Source: Ichthyophis bannanicus (taxonomy: Eukaryota > Chordata > Amphibia > Gymnophiona > Ichthyophiidae). Taken from it: 64,000 nt of DNA. The position numbers and the translations under genes were made by a program. Below are positions 23,081 to 34,750 of this stretch, piece by piece; the first letter of the stretch is position 1, and each line of letters opens with the position of its first letter. The stretch spans positions 585,434,438 through 585,498,437 of the forward strand of contig CM066033.1 in NCBI GenBank assembly GCA_033557465.1, written 5' to 3'. The notes below the pieces were generated by a model. That model had not been told where the DNA came from. It saw only the letters and a list, made by a program, of their open reading frames with translations, and did no database searches.

Positions 23081-24024
23081 TAAGAGGATTGTGAAAAACT
23101 GCAAGAGGACCTTGATAAACTGGAAGACTGGGCATCCAAATAGCAGATGAAATTTAATGTGGACAAGTGCAAAGTTATGTACCTAGGAAAGAGCAATCCA
23201 AACTTTGGTTACACAATGCAAGGTACCACCTTAGAAACCACCACCCAGGAAAAAGATTTAGGCATCATTGCGGATAACATGTTGAAACCCTCCGCCCAGT
23301 GTGCAGTGGCGGCCAAGAAAGCTAACAGAATGCTAGGAATCATAAGGAAAGGAACCAAGAATAAAACCAAGGATATTATAATGCCTCTGTATCGTGCCAT
23401 GGTTCGACTGCATCTTGAATAGTGTGTACAATTCTAGTCGCCACATCTTAAAAAGGATATAGCAGAATTAGAAAAGGAACAGAGAAGAGCCACAAAAATG
23501 ATAAAGGATAAGGAAGGATACCACTATAAGGAAAGGCTTAAAAGGTTAGGGTTCTTCCATATGAAAAAGATAAGGCTGAGGAGAGATATAATAGTAGTCT
23601 ATAAATTAATGAATGGACTGGAATGGGTTAATGTATATCAGTTGTTCATGCCATCAAAAAGAAAGGACTAGAGGACACACAATGAAGCTACAATGTAACC
23701 CATTTAAAACTAATAAGGGAAAATATTTTTTCACTCAACGCGTAATCAAACTCTGGAATTTTTTACCCGAGGATGTGGTAAAAGCTGTTAGTGTAACTGG
23801 GTTTAAATATGGTTTGGACAAGTTTCTGGAGGAAAGGTCCATAAACCATTATTAAAGAGGACCCCAGAAATCCACTGCTTACCCGAGGACGAGCATTGTG
23901 GAAACTGTGGACTTTGGATACCTGTCAGGTACTTGTGACCTGGATTGGCTACCATTGGAAACAGGATACTGGGCTTGATGGACTTTGGTCTGACCCAGTA
24001 TGGCATTTCTTAAGTTCTTATGTT

Positions 24025-26110
24025 TTTAAATGATTGGCATCTCACAGACGTGGTGGAAGGAGAACCACCAATGGGACACTTTGATACTTGGGTATAAACT
24101 ATATCATAATGATACAGTAGATCAAATTGGTGGATGGGTTGCACTCTATGTTAAAAAGAGCATTGAATCACACAGGATTAAAGTTTCACAGGAAATAAAA
24201 TACACTGTAGAATCTCTATGGATAGAAGTTCCATGTAAAAAGCAGAAGGCAACGGCAGTGGGGATATACTGCCAACCACCTGGCCAAAATGAACAGATGA
24301 ATGATGAAATGCTAAAAGAAATCAGGGAAGCTAACAAAAGTTACAACACAGTAATAATCTGTGATTTCAATTATCCTGGTATCGACTGGGTCAATGTCAC
24401 AGCAAGACATGCTAGGGAGCAACTGGTTCATGAATTTACAAGAGGGGAAGCTAGCCTGGACCTAGTTCTTAATGGAACAAAGGATCCGGTGCAAGCGATA
24501 AGAGTTTTTGTGCCTCTTGCCACTAGTGATCATAGCATGAATTATTTATTTATTTAACATTTTTTTTATATACCGTCTTTCATATTCTCAAAGCGGTTTA
24601 CATAGACCATAACTTTTGTATACACAGAACTTTAGGAACTATTTACAATAACAGTTAACTTATTTGTAGTCGTAATATAACTATTTACATAATGAACTCA
24701 ACATTTCCTGAGGAGTTGGATTATTAACATTTATCATGATCTTGCCGTTAGATGAGATGTAAGGGCTTGAAATGCTCAGAGAAGAGGTGGGTCTTCAAAG
24801 CTTTTCTGAAGTCTGTAATATCCATGATGATTCTCAGGTGATGAGAGAGTGCGTTCCATAAAATTGGGATGGAGAGCTCAAATATTCTGAGCAGGGTAAT
24901 CTGGAGGGTGCTTGTGGGTGTCTTGGGGGTTGCCAGAGAGTTTTGGTGTGGTGTCCTTCTTGATCTATTCTCAGGAAGTCTTTTAATTAGGGTTTTTAGA
25001 CAGTCAGCAGATTGCTCATTTAGTATTTTAAATGCAATCGTTAGTACCTTGTGTTTTATTCTTGCACTGATGGGTAGCCAATGGAGCGATTCAAGTATCG
25101 GGGTAATGTGAGCTTGTTTGTTAGCTTTAGTGATTAGTCGAGCTGCTGCGTTTTGGGCCATCTGCAAGACTTCTGCTGAACATTTAGGTAAGCCGTAGAG
25201 AATTAAATTACAATAGTCAAGGTGCAGTGTGATTAGCGCCTGACATACTGTGCAGAGGTGGCTCTGCTCTAGAAGCGGTCGAAGATTCTGCAGGAACTTC
25301 ATTTTGTAATATACCTTTGCTATAGTTTTATTGATGTGAGACTGGAAATTGAGACGCTGGTCGATGTACACTCCTAAGTATTTAACTTCTTTCTTGATGG
25401 GGACTGATCTGCTACCTATTAGTAGATTGTTGGGGGGGGGGGGGGGTTGAATGTCTTGTCTCTCATGATTTTGAGAGCTTCTGATTTCTTGTAATTAATT
25501 TCCAGGTTGCGTTGTAGTAGCCATTCCGTGATTTCTAACATACAGGATATTATGGGGAAATAGTTGGGGTTCTTGGTATTTAAATCATTGGCGTATAGAT
25601 TGTAATGTATTTTCTGATCCTGTAAAATTTTGCATACTGGCTGCATGTACAATGTATGATCGCATTTAATATAATAAATGGAAGAAAGACGACAAGGAAA
25701 TCCACAGTACTACTTTTCAAAACAGAGACTATGATAAAGTGAATAAAATAGTCAAGAAAAGACAAAAAGGTTAAAGATTTAGATCAAGCACGGGCATTGT
25801 TTAAAAGTTCTATCTTGGAAACCCACACCATATGTATTCCACACTTGAAGGAACACAAAAAAACTGCCAGCATAGTTTAAAGGTGAGGTCAGAGAGGCTG
25901 TTGTTGCCAAAATGCATCCTTCAGGAAATGGAAAAAGGAGCCTAAAACTGGAAACATCATAAGCATTGGCAAGTTAGATGCAAGGCATTGATAAGAGAGG
26001 CAATGAGAGAATTTGAAAAGAAGCTTGCCATGGAAGCAAAAGCGCATAATAAAAATATTTTCTAGTACATTCGTAGCAAAAAACCTGTGATGATAAAAGG
26101 GCGATAAATG
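24025..26110 (+). pseudogene. CR1-4: CR1 ORF2 fragment split by L2-B
   Basis: The endonuclease runs 24,030-24,540 as one open stretch (MIGISQTWWKENHQWD, CDFNYPGIDW, TSDHSM). L2-B then intervenes. CR1 resumes near 25,666 with GRKTTRKSTVLLF and the linker (KDLDQARALFKSSILETHT) and runs with stops to about 26,105 (STFVAKNL). The far side is bounded by DIRS-B. Read across the gap, CATAGCATGA and TGATCGCATTT fit one CR1 sequence. Confidence 0.8.
24541..25665 (-). mobile_element. L2-B: 5'-truncated L2-like LINE inside CR1-4
   Basis: The minus strand carries RT palm scraps (NLYANDLNTK at about 25,600, the YADD block with Asp to Asn), then after a 15-G run (25,432-25,446) the C-terminal 207-codon stretch 25,371-24,748. 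That stretch has INKTIAKVYYKMKFLQNLRP, HITPILESLHWLPISARIKH and LWNALSHHLR. The tail at 24,610-24,541 is the shared L2 tail, with taaa repeats at 24,560-24,541. Confidence 0.85.
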
Positions 26111-26111
26111 A

Positions 26112-29100
26112 GCCGAGAGACTGAACTGGGTCGTGCACTACTTGGATCTTGGAGGGCACTTTGCAAGGGGAAGCAGATGAAGGTTTCCGCCACTGGCTTC
26201 ACGAATTTGAGTGCGTAGCCTTCCCGTATGACCTCCAGCACCCACTGATCGGACGTGAGCTTGGCCTAGGCAAGGTAAAACTCTCGTAGCTGATTTCCTA
26301 TGGGGATGGGCCCTCTCTGGCTTCATTGTAACTTCTTTGCTGTGCTTGTGGAGGATGCTGCAACAAAAAAGTCCACCGAAATTGTAAGAACCTATACTCT
26401 ATAACTACTATTTCTTTTTGTCGAAGCAAGCCGTAGGAGGGTTGAGATGGAAGCTCGACCCACACCAAAACAGCTGGCTGCTTTTTATCAATTGAAGGTT
26501 CTCCTCCCCCAAAATTTAAATAGTAAAGAATCACACTTATCTTCTCAAAGTCCTCAAAACATATGTTGCTCATAGAACGATCTGCTTCGCACGAGAATGG
26601 CGACCTCGACCGGACCAAAAATCTGGACGTTGCCTTCCAGTAGAACGATCTTCTGACCCTGTTGCAGCTATAATTTTCATTCACTGGATCTTGGTGCTTG
26701 TGGAGGAGGCATAAGCCCCGCTCCCCAGACCCCGTAAGCCATGAAAGGATTGGCCTCTCAAAGGGAATCACCCCCTTTGCTATGGGGCAAATCTCACTGC
26801 CCGGAACCTCCAAAATCCTCACGATGGTCCCCTTGGGATCCTGGAGCCTCTTGCCTGCTTCTGCATATTCTCTGGGAGCCTACCTTCTTTAGACTCCCCC
26901 AAGTCCTTCACCAGTTTATCCAATGCTTCCCCAAACAGCAGCTTAGCTTTGAAGGGAAGTCTACTCAGGCAGGACTTGGAAGAGACAGCTGCAGCCCAAT
27001 TTTGCAGCCATAAGTAGCGCCAAGCAGCAACAACTGAGGCCATGCCCTTGGATAATTATCTAATAAGGTCATAAAAGGCATCTGCCAGATAGGCTGCCCC
27101 GGAATCTAGCTTTGCTGCTTCCGGTGGAGATGGCTGCGCCAGCTCTACCCCTTCTAGTAGGCCCTGAGTCGCGCATAAGCAAGCCTTAGCTATGAAAGGC
27201 CTGCACACTGGCGCCTACATGGACAGCGCATTAATCTCAAAGGTCTGCTTTACAAGATTTTCGAGTTTCCGATCCTGAGTGTCCTTAAGTGCCGTACTGC
27301 CTTCCACCATTATAGTCGCTTTCTTTGTGACAGCAGACACCGCTGCATCCACCTTCGGCGAACGGAAAAGCTCCTTCTTGTGGTCCGGTATAGAGTTAAG
27401 GCGCAACAGGGTCTGGGTGCCCTTCAACCCCATCTCTGGCACATCCCACTCATCTTGGATCATCTGTTTGATGACCCTATGCAGCAGGAATACTGTATTG
27501 GTCTGTTGCATGGCCTGCAACAAAGAAACCTCTAAAGGGTTCCTCTTCCTCCTGCGGTGTTTCGGCAGATATGTTGAGGGCTGCCAAGGACTGAGTAATC
27601 AACGTGGTGAGCTCCTCCCTGTGAAAAATTTGCACAATCCGTGACTCATCCCCTTACAGGATCTCCCCCTCTTCCAGCTATGTGGCATCTCCGCGGCATC
27701 CGTCAGCTCTGCAGAATCGTCCTCCTCTTCCAACCCAAGGGACCCCCACTCTTCCCACAGGTCCTCCTCTGGTCTCCTGTGGTAGGGCCCGCTTTATCCG
27801 TTTCCGCCAGGCTCCACCACTTTGTTCAGTCTGGGCCCCCACCAAAAGGTCTCTCTCCTCACCAAAAAGCCTTATGCATGAGAAGAATGAATTCCAGAGA
27901 GAAATCTCCTGGTAGGTCCCATGCCGCTGAGCCACTGAAGGAAGAGGGCCATGATACTTTCCCGCCTTGCACCTGACAGGATAGGTGGAGCTTCCAGGAT
28001 ATCAGCACCGGACCCCACTCCCCTGTCACCATCATAGGGGAGTGCCGGCCTGCCAAGGACACGTTGGCGCTACTCTAGGGCCCTAGGCTGCCTCCGCTTC
28101 TGGGACCCCTCATCCTGCCAGTCCCCTTCCGCTGAGCGGGCCTTGCCCACACAACCCTTACATAAACCTGTTGTGGAAAGCGAACTCTTGTGGAGCTCAC
28201 ATGCTAAGCAGCTTGCCTTTGCGGGCATGGCTGGTCCCTGTCGCACCTGTGCCCTGTCCTGCAAGAAGGCCCCGCCTGCCCCTGAAGCTGGGTACACTCC
28301 CCACCAAGCCAGGGCAGAAACCTGCCACTCAGCACCCCTGCCTCTGACTGGGAGCCCTGGGCTGCCTGCAAAGATAGATCCCCTCGATCTTAACACTTTC
28401 CTGTTTTTTTTTTTTCTACTTTCCTTTCAACAACTCACCAACAGGAGCCCAAGCGCAAAAGCCCCGGTAGAAATATCTGCATGCTGCAGCCAACTTAGTC
28501 AAGCCCCCGCACACCCTGCTTCATAAAATGGCGCCACTTTCCTGTGCTTCTCCAAATGGCGGCCTCCAAAATCCTCGCCGAAAGCAAAGCCTGCTCCCCA
28601 CTCCTGTAACAGCTGCCCTTGCACTCTGTAAGTCCCTGGTCCTGCACACTTACAGGTGTGCAAACTCCCTCTCTCGCCCACTCAATCCTGGAAGTGGCGT
28701 CTGCAGCGGCACGAGTAACAGAGCTCTATGAGGGCGGGCTGGCCCGAAGCGTTCCACATGGCTCCTCACCACTCAGGGATCGAGAGTCACGAACCCAAGC
28801 GCTGCTGTCCTTCGCCTGATTCGGCACGACTCAGACACCGGAAAGCCCCCCGGCCTGAAAAGAGTCACTTGCTTCCTGGGTCACCTACGCGGTTCTGTGC
28901 TCCAAGTTCTTTTTTTTTTTAGCAGCTCAAAGGCTGCAATAAAGGGCCAGCCCCATCCTAACCTACACTGACACCAGCTCTACCCAAAAGAACCAAAAGT
29001 AGATCGAATGTAAATCAAAATAAAACCTATCACCTCTCTCCGGCTGCTTGGAAACGGACAATGCTGAGCCTAGTGGGCAGTGCCAGTGCCCTATGTAGGG

Positions 29101-29170
29101 TGATGTCATCAAGCTTTGTTACTGTCATTCTTCAAGATGCTGGTTGGGGCTGGACTTGAGGTATAAGGAG
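26112..29170 (-). mobile_element. DIRS-B: leader and gag region of a DIRS element
   Basis: Minus-strand order is a leader (29,170-28,400), a gag-like region (about 27,650-26,800), then the start of the segment before RT near 26,260, where the plus-strand text reverse-translates to WVLEVIREGYAL-like sequence. The same block is seen in DIRS-C at 52,829. The leader contains tttccaagcagccggag, matching the DIRS-C leader at 47,084. RT, RNase H and YR are absent; the junction with CR1-4 at about 26,111 cuts the element off. Confidence 0.75.
26800..27650 (-). pseudogene. DIRS-B gag-like protein, broken
   Basis: The frame 27,523-27,215 reads HRVIKQMIQDEWDVPE, then LFRSPKVDAAVSAVTKKATI and LKDTQDRKLENLVKQTFEI. 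These match the DIRS-C gag at 51,930-52,180 block by block. The frame at 27,043-26,819 has WRYLWLQNWAAAVSSKSCLS and KLLFGEALDKLVKDLGE, also paralleled in DIRS-C. Stops separate the frames. I know of no biochemical function for this conserved 'RSPKVDA' protein beyond its place as DIRS gag. Confidence 0.7.
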
Positions 29171-29283
29171 GAAGCTATTGATATCTTAGCCCTCAGCATC
29201 ACTGATACACACAAGCTCTATATATTTTAAGTATTTTATTGCCATTTCTATTACTGTCCCCTTACCCTCACCCCTCCTTTAAT

Positions 29284-29475
29284 TTTCGAAGCTAAGCAAC
29301 ATTAGGTCTGGGTAGTACTGGGTAGACCATCTTGGAATGCCAGGTGCTGTAAGCTTACTGTGTGGAAGAAAGATCTGGCAATCTATTTCTGGTCACACCT
29401 TTCCAAGAAAACCCAGGGCTTAGTCATATGGAGAACTATCCACAGGGTTGCCAGGCGTCAACATCGACAGAACAC
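29284..29475 (+). mobile_element. 5S rRNA-derived SINE with RTE-like tail
   Basis: The head matches the 3' two-thirds of vertebrate 5S rRNA: gaagctaagcaacattagg, ggtagtact, ccatcttggaatgccaggtg, ctgtaagctt. The body continues with a ggcaatctatttctggtcac block. The end (ctatccacagggttgccagg, gtcaacatcgaca) aligns at 26 of 34 positions with the 3' tail of the RTE at 47,799. This is a 5S-type (SINE3) retroposon, 5'-truncated, not a 5S rRNA gene. Confidence 0.7.
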
Positions 29476-29496
29476 AAGTGTCATTATTATTACTGT

Positions 29497-29941
29497 GTGG
29501 ATTGGAGGAGTAGCATAGTTGTTAGAGCAGCAGCTTGGGGACCAGGGTTTTAATCTTGCTGACCCTTTTTGTTGTTTTGGGCAAGTCACTTAACCCTCCA
29601 TTCCATCAGGTATAAACTTAGATTGTAAGCTGTCCAGCTGAGAACAGGATCATACCCCACTGTACCTGAATGTAAGGCACCTGGAAATTCTAGTTGAAAG
29701 GAAACTACTGTCTAAAACCACACAAACACATGATCAGCCTACAAATTGTATATATTGTATATTTTATGGTTGTACATAGTTACCCTGTTAGCCAAGTTGA
29801 TTATCCTGTTCATATGTAAACACAAAGTACTATTGGAAATGTGTATGTTCACTGTTTATTGTAAACCGCGCTGATGCTGAATAGCGCGGTATAAAAGAGA
29901 CTTTAAATAAATAAATAAATAAATAAAATAAATAAATAAAT
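29497..29941 (+). mobile_element. tRNA-type SINE plus L2-type tail
   Basis: A worn tRNA-like head (gtagcatagttgttagagca, then ggttttaatct as a degraded B box) leads to a core-like ttgggcaagtcacttaaccc at 29,578-29,597. A second part from about 29,760 ends with gtaaaccgcgctgatgctga, then gcggtataaaag and a long (AAAT)n run to 29,941, the shared L2/SINE tail. It may be one composite SINE or two abutting ones. Confidence 0.6.
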
Positions 29942-30980
29942 TATCTCCTGTCTTTTCTTCTCCTTTTCCCCCTTATATGTATTACTTTGGCAACATATGT
30001 AAAATTGTCGTACTAACAAAGTTATCTGAATCTGATGTGTATAGGAAAACAGAAGTGGAAAAGGGAAGGAGCTGTTCCCCTCCCATCTTAGAATGTCACA
30101 TGCCTCAAATTTCATTCCTTCTGCCAAGAAAATACGTCTGGTTTTCCTCCTCCCCCTCTTTATCACATGTTTCTGAGGTTGCATTATACAGGTGCCAGAG
30201 AGTGAGAGAGCACATCTGTCCTTTTGTCTGGTGGTGTAGACGGTGCCAGATAAAACCACCTAGCAGAGAAGGGCTGTGTGCAGTTGCGCATATGTTCAGT
30301 TGAGCGTGAATGGTGGTGGAGTCTCAACGTCACCACCAGCTTTTTGCTTACCTAGTCACATGACTAGGGCTCCCTTCAGAGTAGAGCAAGAAGTCGGTTT
30401 GAGACGGGGAGGAAGCAGGTTAGTCTTCATAAAGCTTTGTTAGTAAAAAGACAGATAACATACCTAATATATCAATACAAACTTTTCCTGTGCTCTTCTT
30501 TTTTGCTTGAAGGAGTAAATATATTATAACCCTCTCTCTTCTCAACCTTCTATAGGGCAAAGACGGAATAATAGGGTAAAATATGTTACCAGGATTCAGA
30601 CTCCTACTGATGTTACCAGAGTAGTCTTCAGGCCAAGGGTTAATTCGGAGTCTGAAATGTCTTAAGCCCACAGGGGAGGGCTATCAGGAAAATCATTAAC
30701 CTTTCCTTATGTTTCTCCTACTATGACATAGTAAGAATCATAAGGGGAAAATAAACTAAAGTAGGATTGACAATGGTACCCTGTGTCAATGGAAGGCTTC
30801 ACAAAAACTTCAATTCTTAATCATCAGAAGAAATAAGGCATGCAATATTTTCCCCACTTTGTTTGGAGAGGCAGTCTCTTGAAGAGATCTCTCTCTTAGC
30901 TTAGGAATATTTTCTTTTCATAGCAGAACTCCCAAATTCTTAAAATTTACTCCACTCAGCTTATCCACAGGACCTTACCT
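29942..30980. other. Intergenic DNA with one copy of a three-copy short repeat
   Basis: No gene signature. Bases 29,981-30,050 (attactttggcaacatatgt, then aaagttatctgaatc) recur at 32,642-32,710 and, shorter, at 32,865-32,920. I recognise nothing else. Confidence 0.4.
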
Positions 30981-31313
30981 AGCCCTGTGCGAGCGGTGCA
31001 GCCGCACAGGGCTCAAAGGCTTGAGGGACGTAGGCAGCCGAAATACGCCCCCTAAGCCTTTTCGCGGCACTTTAAGCAGGTCGATCCCTCCCTTCTTTGA
31101 CATGAGGTCAGAGCAGGGAGAGACGGATCTGCTTAAAGTGCTGGTGACTTGCAGATCAGGCGCGCGCCCTCTCCTCCATCTCTATTCAGCCGCTTTCAGC
31201 TCTTTCCCTGCTGCCAGAGCCACAGTGGAGAAAACAAGAGGGCAGCAGCGGCTGGATGGAGGTATGAGGAGGAGGAGGGGGGTGCGCGCCCGATCTGCAA
31301 GTCGCACAGGGCG
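30981..31313. repeat. GC-rich nested-hairpin element
   Basis: Agccctgtgcg (30,981-30,991) and cgcacagggct (31,003-31,013) form a perfect 11-bp inverted pair with an 11-bp spacer, and cgcacagggcg recurs at 31,303-31,313. Inside, the arm starting cttgcagatcaggcgcgc (31,148) pairs with gcgcgcccgatctgcaag (31,284-31,301). The block is GC-rich in AT-rich surroundings. It looks like a small non-autonomous DNA transposon or foldback element; I cannot assign a family. Confidence 0.5.
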
Positions 31314-31345
31314 TGATTCTAGCTTGGTACGGCCCCGCTTATCCA

Positions 31346-33073
31346 TACTGGTTAGTGGCAGAGCCAGATCATCAATAAAGAATTATCTCCCATAAGCTTA
31401 TCTTAGATAAACAGCCAATTTTATCTTACAATCTAAAGTACTCAGTTTCTTCAAGCATTCCCTGCCATAGATCAAAATAGATCAAGTTTTCTTCAGATCT
31501 TCAATAATACACAGATAAAACATTTATTCAACTCTCTGGATTCACTTTCAACCATTTTTTGTTAGCTTTCAGACCATTCATGCAAACACAAATATACCTG
31601 CTTCCCCACATCCTTTTCTCAATCTTTCTTTCTTTCTCTTTCCCCCAAGATTCTGTTAGTTTCTTTTTCATAGTCAGTTATTCTGCCTAGCAAGCAACAC
31701 TCTATATAAGCCTAGCCAGGGTCCTCTTTTACCCTTAAGGTTTAAATAGTTCCCACTTCTCCAGCTTTAAAGGGATACTCAACTGCAAGGATTCCTCTTA
31801 AAAATATTTTTTCACAATAACCCAGCACTTAATAAAATTTCCTATGAGGACATTTTCTGTCTTTAAATCAAATTTCCACCTTACTGCATCACAGCTAGAT
31901 TTTTCAGCCTAAAATAAAAGAACTGAAAAAAACTTCAAGGGATCCCTACACTGCCTTCACATCTTATAATGGCCCTCTATGAGACCGGAACTACTTAACT
32001 TTATATAACACTACTTTTCCAAATAAATTACACTTTTATAGCTTTAGATATCCATATTAATTATTTCCAACTTATTTAGAAGCTAAACCTCTGCGGTTTG
32101 CTCCTTAGGGGTCTATTATTCCCATCCCCAAGGGGAAAACACAGCAATTTACAGCTAAACTATTTCTTTTTATCCCAAACTAAATACATATTTGAGGAGA
32201 GCACACCTCCTGCACCTGAATTCTGCTTCTAAAACTTTTCATTTTTGACTTTTATTTTCGCTGCTTTTTCAACATTAAAACTAGGATTCTTACTGTCCCT
32301 TTTAGACAGGCTTATCCCTCTACAGTGTCAGTAATCTCTTAATGGCTATCCTCATCTATCTATCTTAATTCTGACCGCTGATTAGTCAGTATAGCCTTTA
32401 TCCCACCTCTTTTCTCTTATTGGCCAGCTTCAGCCTATCCAGCATCTCTAGCCTCACTCCCACTTCCTAGATTTTCTTTCTCCTCATCATTGGTTAGTTA
32501 TCTATCTGTGCCTTCAGCAAGAGCATTTTTTATGTACTGCTGCCAGAAATCAAATTGCAAAACAGACCCAACAGGTAAGGGAAATTAAAGTGGTTAAAGT
32601 TATTTTCTTTAAAAAAAAACACTTAGCCTACTAGTTACAATATTACTTTGGTAACACTTGTGAAACGTTCATGTTAATAAAGTTATCTGAATCAGGTGTG
32701 CATAAGAAACTTAGACAACAGAAAAAATATCAAAGGTTTCCCATAAAAGAATGAGCAGCTAAGACTCTTGTGGAATTGGGAGGGGATAGACCATAGTTAT
32801 ATCCTGCCACCAGAGCAGTAATATAATTCTGATGTAATCTAAATGTTTGCTTTAACAACTTAGTGTATCACTTTGGTAACCTATGTAAAATTGTTGTGAC
32901 AATAAAACATCTAACTCGGAAACAAATCAGTAATTCTTGCAAAGCGTTAGTAGACTTATTAAAAGTAAGCCTTTGAATATTATTTTAGGTGGGTCATAAC
33001 AACCACAGAAGAGCAAATGGAGAGGAGACGAAAAGGAGGAGAGGGAAGTAATTAGCAGATATGTAGGGGACAG
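31346..33073. other. AT-rich intergenic DNA, two short-repeat copies
   Basis: No coding signature or known element is visible apart from the short-repeat copies at 32,642-32,710 and 32,865-32,920. Each has tttggtaac, aaa..gtt or aattgtt, and an aataaa-type A-rich end. Confidence 0.4.
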
Positions 33074-33599
33074 GATGGAGAGAAATTTATTTTTTTTTTA
33101 AACTTTTATTTTCATTTTGCAACAAACAAAAGAAACAACACACCAAAAGAGACAAAACAAGTATACAATAAGGAAAAGTAAACCCATTACCCCCCACCCC
33201 GATGCTTCTTCTCTACCCGATTATATCAGCATGTGAGCGCTTCCAATTAACAGTGATTATACATCAAACGATCAAAAGAGTATCTACAATACAGCATGAT
33301 CATGGGACAGAGATATATACAAAGTTAGACAGTCAGATGAGAGCATTTAGCAAAATGTACATAGTCATTGAGCATCTTCCATTGAGACCAATGAGAAGGA
33401 GTCTGAACGGAGGAAGCGAACAGACGAGGTATTTGGTCATATTTACTGTAAAGACAGGCATGATTCCACCATTCATTGGGGCTCAAATGGGAGCTAATTT
33501 TCCAGTATTACTTAATTAGGGAAATAGCAATGCCAAGCATAAAGTTCGAAAGGAGATAAGCCATTTTTGGGAGAGAGGGGATCCCCGCAACTGGGCGAA

Positions 33600-34750
33600 G
33601 TCCCACTATCCTCCAAGAAAGGGGCTCCTGAGAGTGCGAGATAGACTAAATACGACCCCAGACCCGACGCCAGTAATACTGTAGTGCGGGATATTCATGC
33701 ATAACATGAGGCAATGAACCAATGGCCGCAGGACGTGTCCAGCAACCATTGCCCTGAGTAGTGTTCCATTTGTCTAATCTGTGAGAAGTGTAAAAACACC
33801 GGTGGGCTAGAAAGAAGAGGGTCTGAATGAGTGAGGCGGATCGGGAACCCGTGTCCCTCTACTCCAGATAAGGCTCTATTGCTCCGAGGTCAAAGTCACA
33901 TGCAATTCTCTCTCCCAAACTTTCTGCGCTATAGGGGGTATCTCTAGTTATAGCATTACCGAAGGTTTAGTAAAATTGGATGCTACACCCGGTGAACTAC
34001 CGAGAGATCGGAAAGTCTCCAATCAACCTTATGTAGAGAATGCCGATGGCGGGAGTACTCTAGTGCACCGAAGGCGATGCTGAAGTTGCACTGACCAGAG
34101 TCGGGAGTCTAAAGATTGCATAAGAGTATTAAAGGCACCTAAAGTGTCTAAAAGCATTGGTGGATAGTGGGAGTCTGATGGGAGAGTCATACCAGGGAGA
34201 AAGGTAAGAGGAATCGGTTTGCAAAGGCCCGCTTCTATATCTAGCCACACAGGTCTACTCGGTACTGGATCTTCCAACCAACGAGCACCTTGTTTGAGAA
34301 GAAAAGATTGAGGGAACACTTGAGTAAAATCGCCACCAAGTATTAATGGAGCATTGGCAGAGGCCAAGGCCAACTGCGCAATACTTGCTTAGTAAGCAGG
34401 GTTGTCCACATTCGGGGCATAATGCAAATACACGTGAATTCACTATCTCCAACCTCAAGGGGTACACGGGCCCATCCACCCTCCTTGTCAGCGCTAATAT
34501 CAGGTACAGTAGCGTGCTAAGACTTCTTAACCAGAGTGGCTATCCCGTACCATTTGAAAACGGTGGGAGAATAGGCAGCTACCATGTGAGGCTTAGCATT
34601 GAGTTTCAGTGTTTCAGCAGAGTTTAAATGCGTTTCCTGAAGAAACACTAAATCAACATGCTCATGGCTAAGATAGCTAAGGATTTTCTTTCCTTTGAGT
34701 GGACCATTAATGCCTTTGACGGTGAATGATAAGATTTTACATAAGGCCAT
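33600..34750 (-). pseudogene. L1/Tx1-like ORF2 remnant (endonuclease start only)
   Basis: The frame 34,750-34,517 starts MALCKILSFTVKGINGPLKG and contains VDLVFLQETHLN, the endonuclease Asn and Glu blocks. It stops at 34,517. Further endonuclease-like sequence is scattered through several frames (LGGDFTQVF at about 34,335 is the GDFN block). No RT signature (no A/YXDD) is found before the 3' end, so RT and the Cys-rich end are missing. Confidence 0.7.

Larger units (their letters stand above)
19973..23083 (-). mobile_element. CR1-3: 5'-truncated CR1 LINE inside CR1-2
   Basis: The 3' UTR end (aacataagaacataagat) abuts the CR1-2 RT at 19,973. The element extends to 23,083, where it is truncated just upstream of the endonuclease start. 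It is closely similar to CR1-1 in shared parts, more so than to its CR1-2 host, which fits a later insertion. Host and guest lie in opposite orientation. Confidence 0.88.
18920..23855 (+). pseudogene. CR1-2 ORF2 remnant, endonuclease deleted, RT split
   Basis: CMYANTRSLKNKM opens the ORF at 18,932, but after LEYIALN (18,998) the sequence jumps to the RT N-terminal segment (KEISI near 19,005). That removes the endonuclease core. RT fingers (SPGPDGIHPRVL, NYRPVSL) follow. An L2 tail interrupts at 19,353-19,569, then HLDFQKAFDKVP and FADDTKLF to 19,972. After CR1-3, 23,084-23,855 carries FNVDKCKVMYLG and LKPSAQCAVAAKKANRML to the C-terminus. Many stops. Confidence 0.8.
17560..24022 (+). mobile_element. 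CR1-2: CR1 LINE, split by CR1-3 and an L2 tail
   Basis: The 5' UTR (17,560-17,850) matches that of CR1-1. A degenerate ORF1 follows, then an ORF2 that has lost most of its endonuclease. RT continues to 19,972 (KVVKTQE), is interrupted by CR1-3 (19,973-23,083), and resumes at 23,084 with DCEKLQEDLDKLEDW. The 3' UTR ends at about 24,022 (ttaagttcttatg). A 5-bp aagag flanks CR1-3 on both sides and is a plausible target-site duplication. Confidence 0.85.

Noticed and set aside
25432..25446. 15-G run as a functional G-quadruplex
   Set aside because: A simple homopolymer expansion inside a dead L2 copy; no evidence of function.
29284..29360. 5S rRNA gene
   Set aside because: The 5' third is missing, there are several substitutions, and it continues into a SINE body.
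30900..31395. Promoter/CpG island of a host gene
   Set aside because: GC-rich but built from nested inverted repeats, and no exon or splice structure follows.
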